Shown one piece after another: positions 55,200-64,000 of a stretch of 64,000 nt of DNA. Every line of letters starts with the position of its first letter. Within the stretch, counting starts at the first letter, position 1. Origin of the DNA: Pyrenochaeta sp. MPI-SDFR-AT-0127 (taxonomy: Eukaryota > Ascomycota > Dothideomycetes > Pleosporales > Cucurbitariaceae); the NCBI GenBank assembly GCA_020747015.1, contig JAGTJM010000013.1, forward strand, positions 711,086-775,085, written 5' to 3'. Under the pieces are notes generated by a model. That model did no database searches and was not told the origin of the DNA. It saw nothing but the letters and a program-made list of their open reading frames with translations. A program made the position numbers and the translations under genes.

Positions 55200-58100
55200 C
55201 ACCCTGCTACAAAAACGCGTGTATGCAAGGCGAATCAGGTACTAATTCTCTCTTATTATAGTCTAGCGTGGTGCCACCCCCTGACTTACGCGCTTTCGTC
55301 TGAGCTTGCATTCTGTAAATCGCGAATCCTCTTCCGCTCTCCAACTCCACTAATAAGCTATATTATTACCTTTCCTTAATAGTTGTCTCTTAGCTATATA
55401 CAGAATAGATGTGTTCTAAGCGTAGAGATGGTAAAAAACTAGATCCTATCGACACCAACATCTATCGCTAACTATCTCGTATGTAATGCTAAATGCCTAA
55501 ACAGTAACTAATCGCTGATATATAGATTTTATATCTTTTAGCAATATAAGTTAACTGCACTAGACTATATTATATTCGTCGTAAGTGAGAGAGTAATTAT
55601 CTGTAAGCCCTATTGTACCGCAGTACCTGTTATAGGCTTAGATACTCACCTACGAACTTGCCACCGCGTACCTCTTAAGCTACGGCGAATGACGATAGCA
55701 CGATTTAATAACCTGCCTGCTATATAATCCTTTAATAATCTAGTGCCTCGAAAGGATAGGTCGACGCCACTCTCTTACCTTCCTCTACCTGCACCCGGAT
55801 TTTATTATCTACGCTATATAGATTTTAGGACTATTAACTGGCGTTAGATAAAAGATATACGAAGGTAGAATATGAGATTAGCGCTCCTAAGTGCGATTAA
55901 GATTAATCTAGATATAAATATTACCTGTAGAGCTAGACGAAGTATTTACTAAAATACTAGGTAGTAACCGAAAATAATATTACTATCTAGTAAGAAATCT
56001 AGGCCTAGCCAAATATAAGTAAAGGGGAATATTTAATATAAATAGAGGATAAAGAAGAAGAATAACGCTTTAATAATAAGCCTAGTATAGTGGCTTTAGA
56101 CGGAGAGCTAGAGTACGATAAGAATACTGAGTGGCTTTAAGGCTGCGAATAGCTAATATAGTTTACTAATAAGCCTATCTATATTATTATTATAGCCGCT
56201 ATATTACCCTCCGCGAAAACGTTAGAGGATCTCTTACTTAGCCTTTAGAATAGTTTCGAATGCGTAAGCCTAGTAGAGATAGAAAGAGTTATATAGAAGA
56301 TAATTAAGGCTAGTAAAATCGTCTTTAAATGGTGTGAGATAACCCTTTAATAAATACCGCGCGTTTTACGCTACTAGCTTCGGAGCTAGACTCCTTCCTT
56401 CCTTCCCTATCCGTTCGAGCTCCTATAACGCGAATCGACCCAGCGAAGATACTATATTATCTACGAGCGGTTTCTATATTATATATTTAGAATCCTAGTA
56501 TTATCGCGTAATATAAAGGAGTCTATAAGCGAAATCTTAGGGCTGTAGCTAACTATAGCTTAGTTGGCAATAATAAACTATATCTGGGACATCTTACTAT
56601 TGTTAGCTAGTAGGTAGACGGCGGGGTATTACTCTATCTATTACTAGAGGCTGTCTATAAGAATCTCTTCTAGCTTCTTATAATATTCTAGATAGACTAG
56701 TCTTATAATAGAAATATAAATCGTAGCGCTATAATATATTTCTCTAGTGTTTTAGGGATTTATCCTATAGAACTATACTTCTACAAACCCTATAATTATA
56801 CGCTATTTATATCAGCACTCTTATAGGTAGGCCGTCTTATTATTCTTAAGTACGCTTTACCTATTGCGCTATATAACTACCTTAAAGTCCCCTAGCCTAA
56901 GCGCACTACCTACACTAATTAAGTACAGCGATTGTATAAGCACATCTAACCTAAATATCTTTAATAAGGTAGCCTTACACCCGCTAGATATCTTATTAAA
57001 CGGCTTTAGTATAGACGAGTAATAGCTAGGCGGGAGGGTCCTCGCATAAATATATCCTAGTCTTATAATAGTTTAATATTATATATTACTAAGACTAAGA
57101 TCTATATACGGTAATTTCGCGAAATAATCTATATAGTTATAATAGAACTGTAGAATCTTACTTAAGAGCTCCTCTTTAATTAGTAGCTAGATATTTAGCT
57201 TAATCGTATCTAAGATACTCTTATAACTTATTACCTAGGATTTTTATTTCTATCACACCCTACTAATAAACTCTAGGGCTATTTTCGTACGTTAGAGAAA
57301 TTTTCGTTCTTAGAGTAAGGTAGGTTCTCCTTTAAGACGAGTACAGGAAGGGTAAAGTTACGTAAATACCTAACTAAGACTAACACCTTTATCCGCCTAC
57401 TATATACCGTAATATATATAATATACAGTATACTAGCACGCGGAGAAGAGTTCTAAGTAATACGCTAGGCCGATATAATCACTGTATAACGTAATATCTT
57501 TATCTATAAAGTAATAATTATACTAATATTTATATATAATAAAGTAAATACTAGCACTAATAACTCTTTCTATATTATATACTTACCTTATCCTTTAGTA
57601 TAAAGGGTTCTTTACGTATACCTAGTATACATCCGCCCGTTCTATAACTTTATTAGTTAAAACCTAGGTATTTTATCTAAGATATCTATAAATCCTTACC
57701 TATTCAGTATATATAATAATATAATAGTATACTTCTCCTTAGGTAAAGCCTATTTAAGCCTAAAAAGGTTAATAGCTAGATATCCTATTCTAATTACTAC
57801 TAGCCTATATAGATAAATCGCGGTTAGCATTACTAAGAAATATATCTCCGCTCTCGTTACGCTATTTAATCTAAATATACTAAAAGACTATAATAGATTC
57901 CTATAGCTTCTCTTATTCTAGATAGGATATAAACTAGTAACTTATACTAGTGCTTACGCGCTTAAGTATAGTTTTCCTACTAAACTTTAGCCTAATCTTA
58001 TTAATTAATACTTAGTAAATAGTTATATATAGCACGAATTTATATTAACTAGAGTAGAGGATATTCTAGATTATAGTTTAGGAGCCCTACACTTTACTAT

Positions 58101-58690
58101 AAATAGTACCTTAACTATTAGCTATTTCCTAGATAATCCTACTCTAAGGACTTTAGAGCTTAGTATACCTAAGCTAAGTAATATAGGATTACTAGCTTAA
58201 ATATTACCTATACGAACTCTAGAGAAAAGATTAAGAGGTAAGAGGTAATATAGAGAATCTAAGAGCTATAGTCCTCTAATAAGGAAAATTTATAATATAT
58301 AGCGGTAATTATATAATCTACTCTAGGAATACGTAACCTTAAGGTATAAGCGAGCTTTACACTATCGCACTAGTAGAGATAATAAAGAGTCTAATTTAGT
58401 AACTAAGCTAGAGACTAATAAGTAGGAGGATATAAGGATACTTTAGGTAGGGCGTAGAGTTTAATATATACTAAAAAAGGACGTAAAGCGTAAGGACTAC
58501 GATAGAGATAGGCGTAGTATCTATACTTTAGTATCCTATAAGCGGAGAAGAGTCTAGTATATATAGTGGACTCTACTATTAAATTCTTCTAAAATAATTA
58601 TAGTAAAGGCCCTAAACTAGTATATACTATCTTAACTTGATATAGAAACTACGTTTAGGATAGTTAAGCTCCCGTTATATAAGATAAGTA
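55200..58690. repeat. RIP-saturated AT-rich block, unclassified
   Basis: CpA/TpG strongly depleted, TpA in excess, CpG retained. No surviving frame. Part may be the 5' body of the LINE whose tail is at 54848, but I could not recognise reverse transcriptase motifs with confidence. Confidence 0.65.
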
Positions 58691-61600
58691 GTATCCTAAT
58701 AGTAGTATAGATAAATAGTACTTACCTAAGAGCGTTACTAGGGATAATTACGATACTATATTATACTTTCTTAAAGATTATAGCGTACTAGTATATAGGC
58801 AGCACTATATAAGAGTTATTAATCTTAATAGGCATCTATAGGAACACTATACTACACCTATTATATAGTAATAATAGGTATTAAGTATTTTTCGCGTTTT
58901 TCTATAGTCAAGCTGAAGGTAGTTAAGCTTCTAGAGCACCTGGTATAGCTAATTAAAGAGCTTAGGGCACTATTAGATAGTTTACGGTATAGGACTTATA
59001 GGTAGATTATAATAAATAAAGACGTTATAAAGAATACTATAAAAAACTATACGGCTTTCTTAGATAGGTGATAAAAGCTTACTATTTAAGTCTATAAAAG
59101 TTTAGATAATTTTCTATAGTAGGGGATTATAGAAATATTTTATAGTTAATTTAGGTAATAGCGAAAATAGAGAAAACTTAGTAATAGATAATATTATTCT
59201 ATAATAACTTAGCGTATATATAAAAGTGCGTAAGTAGCTTAATAAAGATAAATAGGGTCTTAGGGGACGCAGCTAAGACTAATAGAACTAGCTAGTTTAA
59301 TTGGATAGGGTGGCTGGAATATTTTACAATTATAATCTAGTATATCTTACCTATTAGATCTAACTACCTAACTAAGGCGATACGAAGCTTAAGCTTATAG
59401 TAGAGCTAGTCGAGCGACTAATAGAAAGAAGCGTAAAGGGGCTATCGACACTTATACAAGAGATAAGACAATAGCTAAAGAGCGCGCAGTAGAAAGAGCC
59501 TAACCGGTGACCGCTCGCTTAACTATAAAACCTAGAGAGTTAGGCACGATATGCGAGCTATATAGTTAAGTTTATCTACTATATACTGCGTATTATCGCC
59601 GACGAAGAGAGGATAGTTTAGCGTAGCTATAGTATAGATAATAGCCGCGATAATAATAGTGATAGCGATAGCGTCGTATCTAATAGTAGTGTAGATTTTA
59701 AGTCCTAGTTAGATCGAACGGGAAGCGACGCCGAAAGCGATAATAATAGCCGCCCGCGCGTAGTAAGAAGAAGAAGAAGAAGAATAGTATAGATATAATA
59801 AAGGATGCACGCGAGCTATTCTGTTAGCACGGTAAGTAGAAGGTATTAGCGATACGGCTGTAGGACTAGCTAGATAAGGACCCTAAGGAGAATAGAGAAG
59901 CTCAGCTTAACGCACTGCTAGAGGTATTTGCATCGTTTATATTTTATAACTTAGGCGACTAGCCGCTTAGTAGTAGGTTAATTTATTTTCTAGCCGTTAT
60001 AGGTATTAACGCGGATATAGGGCGCTTACGCACTGCGAAGAACTATTCGTATATACTAGCTAGAGTTATATACTATATACGCGTGCTTAGCGTAGAAAAG
60101 CTACTACTATTAGCACTCCGCGAAGAAAATTTAGATAGAGACCGTAAACGCTTCTTAAAGATAAGAAAGTAGTATCTTACTAATAGCGCGTATAGCCTAA
60201 TAAGCGAGGCTATTAATATATTAGCGTATAGGAAGTTTATTACGCTTACAGTAGGTAATTCTAGTAATACGTACTAGTTAGAGGATAAGACGATTTTTTA
60301 TCTCAATAGCTGACTAATTTATATTAGCCGCTTTCGCACTATAGTATAGTATATTATTACTAAGGTAGAGAGTATACTATAGTAAGAGCTGCTCTAGGTT
60401 ATAGGGGAGAGCGATCGATTTACTATCGCACTTAAGCGACTAGTTAATAATATTACGTTTATTCAGCGAGGGGAGTCTTTTATTAATAATACTAAGAATT
60501 AGCTTAATAACGGACTAAAGTAGATGCTTATATAGGCTGAGTAGAGCGTAGAGGGCTATAGGCTTTAGTCGAGCGACGGGAAGTAGAAGGTAAAGTAGGT
60601 AAAGTAGTATCTGCGTTTACTTAATCGCTTCTTAGAGCTACTGCTACTATATATGTATATAATATCTAGGTAACTAGGCCGTAGATCTAAGGTAATGATA
60701 ATACGGTATTAGAATAGGTCGCTACAGGACCGCAATATCTTTATTATAGATAGGTAGGTGATAACTATAGTCTACTATTATAAGTCGCAGTTACAGTAGA
60801 ATAAGCTGAAGATCGTACCACGCTTTCTTCCGCCGCGGTTAGGGCAAATTATAGTAGTATACTTAGTATACTTTACAGCCGTTTTAGGAATATCTTACTA
60901 TAGAGGTACTAGGTAGTAATATAAACGACTATATATAGGTGGATAAGTAGGGACTGTAGGGGATGATCGACTTACGCGTATGCTTAAGCGAGAGATAGGT
61001 AAGAGGCTAGGCGTAGAATTATATACGCTAGACTATCGATATATAGTAGTTAGTATTAGTAGAGTTATTATAGGAGAGTCGTTTAGCAGAGGTATTAAGA
61101 TAAGGTTGGGGAAATTAAGGAGGTAGAGGTAGATAAGGCGGATAAAGACATCGTCGAGCTATAGAACGCGCGGTCGACTATAATAGGGGTAGGAACTATA
61201 GCGTGCTAATTAATATTATTAAGCATCTTAGTATACGCTCGATTAAGGCGTTCAGCCGCTGAGTACGCTGTAGTATCGCTTCTTAGGGCTTAAGGGGGGG
61301 AAGGAGATTAAGAGATATAGTTAGGCGGCACTAGTATAGTAAAAAAGCGGCTAGAGCGGAGTAATAAGGATGAAGGTCGAGACGAAAGGCTTATTATACG
61401 GCTGAAAGAGACGTGAATAGAAGTAGAGAGAAAAGATATAGTCTGCAGGGCGATGCAGCAGGTGCTAGGTCGAGAAGACGTAGGGTTCGATCTATATAGT
61501 AGGAGCAGGCTATACATACTATACTCGATAGGTAGACGCCGCTAGTAGTCGTGCTCCCGATGGGCGGGGGTAAGAGCTTACTGTTTACTATACCAGCTTA

Positions 61601-62700
61601 TATAGAGAAAAATAGAGTAACGGTAGTTATAGTACCGTATCGAGCGCTTATTACAGACTTAGTAGAACGTATATAAGCGTGCGGGATTAACTATATAGAG
61701 TAGAAGCACGGCGAGAGTAACCTAGTATTAATTATAGTTATTAGCGCAGACGTAGTAGGCGATATAATAAGTAACGGGAATTTTATTAGCTACGCAGGGA
61801 TATTGAATAGTAAGAGAATACTGCGGCGGGTCGTTGTAGACGAGTATTATCTTATCTTTATAGTAAGTAACTGGCGATAGAAGCTGGCGATACTAAAGAA
61901 TTTGCGGTTATTACCGTGCCCACTAGTACTACTTATAGTAATACTACCGCCGACGCGAGAGGGAGAGCTAGACAGAAGTATAATAATTTAGTACGCGAGG
62001 TATATTCGAGTAAGCACGGTACGGCTGAATACGCGCTACTTTATATTATAGTGCGAGCGCGATAAGCTAGATAAGACGGCACTTATTATATATAAGCGAT
62101 AACAGCGACTGCTACTATATTAAGGGGAAAAGGGGGTAGTATACTATTAGAGTAAATAGTAGTGTGACGATATAGTAGAGGCGCTAGGGTGTCTAAGCTA
62201 TTACGCTAACGTACTTAACCGTGCAGGGCGGTTAATAGAGTGGCTTAAGAAGGGTAGACTTATTATAGCTACGTCGGCGCTAGGAATAGGGGTTAATTAC
62301 CCTAGGATTCTGTATATACTATACGTAGGGATGCCGTAGAGTATAATTAACTACGCGCAAGAGAGTGGACGTAGAGGGCGAGGCGGCGAATAGGTTAACT
62401 TAGTGGTGCTGGTAGCGTAGGGTAAGGTAGAGCAGACGATGAAATAAAAGAGCGAGGACTTAGATGTGCAGGTAGTAGGCTTATTTTTAATAGGCAGCGG
62501 GTGTTGACAGGGGCTAATAAGTAGCTATCTTAATAGACAGTAGGTCAGCTGTAATGATATCGAGTCGGCTGGGTGCGACTATTATAGAGAGGGGCTAAGA
62601 GAGTGGCTAGATAAGTAAGAGAAGGCGAGCAGGGAGTAGCAGACAGTGCGAGAGAAGATGGATAAGCTATGGTATGGGTGTGTTATATGCTGGGTGCTTG
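58690..62700 (+). pseudogene. OrsD/RecQ-like helicase (subtelomeric type), RIP-inactivated
   Basis: A plus-strand frame riddled with stops, mostly TAG where Gln CAG is expected. N-terminal OrsD-like zinc region near 58790-58870 (VLVYRQHY, INLNRHL), and GWLEYF near 59300. An acidic Ser/Asp-rich linker follows near 59640-59760. At 61540 onward: VVVLPMGGGKSLLFTIPAYIEKN (Walker A), VTVVIVPYRAL and VVVDEYYLI (DExH-like motif II). Near 62260: LIIATSALGIGVNYPRILYILYVGMP (motif V) and YAQESGRRGRGGE (motif VI). Such helicase genes are commonly repeated next to fungal telomeres. Ends are approximate; at least one frame change lies upstream of the helicase core. Confidence 0.85.
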
Positions 62701-63336
62701 GATAAGGGATAGAGGAATAAGAGGCTGTATAGATAGAGTACCGTACGATGTAGTGTACTACGTACGATAGAGTAAGTAGGAGAGAAGTAGATACGTTTCG
62801 GCGGAAGATTTGGGATAAGGGAGGTATTTATAGCTGCAGGCGGTACTAGGTAAGTTAAAAGTACTGCGTAATAGGGGAAGATAATAAGGCGAAATATTAA
62901 TAGCTAAATATAATTATACTAATAGTATTTATAGCGATTAGGTTTAGCGACGGAGTAGAGGTTATATAAAAGTGTAGTTATACTAGTAATAGTATTAAGG
63001 AGTATACAAAGTAGCTTAGGGGGCGGTATAAAGAGTAAGTTTAGGGAGAGTTTTTTAGTAACGCGATAGTAACGGCGATACAGATTATACTATGATTTAA
63101 GTAAGAAGAAGAAGAAGAAGAAGTAGAGAGCTAGAAATAGAAAAGTAAGGGATATTAGAGATTTATTTCTATTAGGGACGGAAGTTTTATTTAAGTAAAG
63201 ATAGTAATTTAAGTTAAGAGAACAGCTTACGTAAGAGAAAAAGGGTTAGGGGTAGGCCTATCTAGTGTAGAAAAAGAAGTAGAGCTTTATAGAGAAGTAG
63301 AAAGAAAGAGGAGAGAGAAAAAATACAGCTAAACTA
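62700..63336. repeat. RIP-affected 3' part of the helicase repeat unit
   Basis: Same depleted composition; reading can be followed for part of this stretch but conserved motifs fade. Contains an AAG trinucleotide run at about 63104-63123. Confidence 0.5.
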
Positions 63337-63590
63337 CTTAGGTTAGGGAGAGAAGAGGTAGTAAGGAGAGAAGGAAGAAACCTAGCCGAACTGCTTAGGT
63401 TAGGGAGAAAGAGGAGAAAGAAGAGAAAGAAGAAACCCGGCTGAACTACTTAGGTTAGGGAGAAAGAGGAGAAAGAAGAGAAAGAAGAAACCCGGCTAAA
63501 CCGCTTAGGTTAGGGAGAAAGAGGAGAAAGAGGAGAAAGAAGAGAAAGAAGAAACCCGGCTGAACCGCTTAGGTTAGGGAAAAAAGAGGA
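63337..63590 (+). repeat. minisatellite, 55-64 bp period, with TTAGGTTAGGG motif
   Basis: CTTAGGTTAGGG recurs at 63337, 63394, 63449, 63504 and 63568, giving spacings of 57, 55, 55 and 64 bp. Between copies the sequence is GAGAAAGA-rich followed by AACCCGGCTGAAC. An isolated further copy is at 63854. The motif is close to two telomere units (TTAGGG). Confidence 0.85.
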
Positions 63591-64000
63591 GAAAGTTAGA
63601 TATAGTTAAGTTTAAGGGCTAGATAAAGAAATAAGGTATAGAAGAAGGTTTAGGTAGCTATAAGGGAAGTTAAAAATAAGTAATAGTATAGAATAGAATA
63701 TAGAAGCTAATAGCCCGCCGAACTACTTTAGTTAGGAAAAAAACGGAAAAAATAGATAAAATAGAAAGAGGGGAATTTAGTAAAAGAGATAAGGAAGAAT
63801 AAGAAGTAGGTTAATAGGAGTAAAAAATAAAATTAAAAGGCTAATCTAAAGTGCTTAGGTTAGGGGAGAGAAGTAAAATAAAGAGATATAATAGGTAAAG
63901 TTTATTAATAAGGTTCTATAGCTAGGGTTTAAGAAATATAGGGTTAGCTAAAGATATAGCTAAACTAGTTTAGTTAGGAAGAAAAAGGTAGGGTTAAAGA
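63591..64000. other. AT/GA-rich RIP-type sequence to the window end
   Basis: Continues the same composition, with one further TTAGGTTAGGGG at 63855. No gene. No true telomere array is reached. Confidence 0.5.

Noticed and set aside
57480..57560. Possible reverse transcriptase active-site block on the minus strand
   Set aside because: The FID-like reading lacks the second Asp and neighbouring motifs; could be chance in AT-rich sequence.
61308..61517. 69-codon minus-strand frame in the RIP block
   Set aside because: Antisense shadow of the helicase pseudogene; its Ser/Leu-rich content comes from the AT/GA composition of the other strand.

Overview
The window looks like chromosomal DNA of a filamentous ascomycete (Pezizomycotina). 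A Dothideomycete/Pleosporales species is my inference and cannot be fixed from sequence alone. The evidence is genes with short 48-220 bp GT-AG introns (many GTAAGT/GTATGT donors), typical fungal families (P450, HET, NLP, Zn2Cys6, rhodopsin-domain, OrsD/RecQ-like helicase) and two AT-rich blocks with the signature of repeat-induced point mutation (RIP). Spliced models were built by hand. Every intact multi-exon gene sums to a multiple of three and recovers conserved motifs across its junctions.

Left and centre (1-28 kb) is ordinary gene-bearing DNA. It holds a 2-isopropylmalate synthase cut by the left edge, a DENND11/LCHN-like protein, an SDR of D-arabinitol dehydrogenase type, a secreted alpha-carbonic anhydrase, a class II aldolase/adducin protein, a cytochrome P450, an internally deleted rhodopsin-domain gene, an NLP (NPP1) effector-type gene, an aldo-keto reductase, a divergent pair of Golgi-type glycosyltransferases (GT34-like and GT31-like) and a HET-domain protein. 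Intergenic spaces are often 1-2.7 kb.

At 29.4-39.8 kb five genes form a compact cluster: sugar-type MFS transporter, Zn2Cys6 regulator, Baeyer-Villiger-type flavin monooxygenase, TOXD-like enoyl reductase and epoxide hydrolase. No polyketide, peptide or terpene synthase is present, so it is a tailoring-only or catabolic cluster. A diverged repeat of about 165 bp lies upstream of both the first and the last gene, in the same orientation. A second MDR reductase (41.7 kb) and a small cytochrome b561 (45.1 kb) follow.

From about 46 kb the window changes character. 46.08-49.08 kb and 55.2-64 kb are RIP-saturated: CpA/TpG are almost absent while CpG persists. The right block holds a ruined OrsD/RecQ-like helicase of the kind repeated near fungal chromosome ends, then a minisatellite carrying TTAGGTTAGGG motifs, which suggests a subtelomere. 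Between the two blocks is an island not visibly affected by RIP: a Tc1/mariner-like element, a pogo element abutting it, an F-box gene and the 3' tail of a LINE. Both transposases are broken by small indels or stops rather than by RIP.
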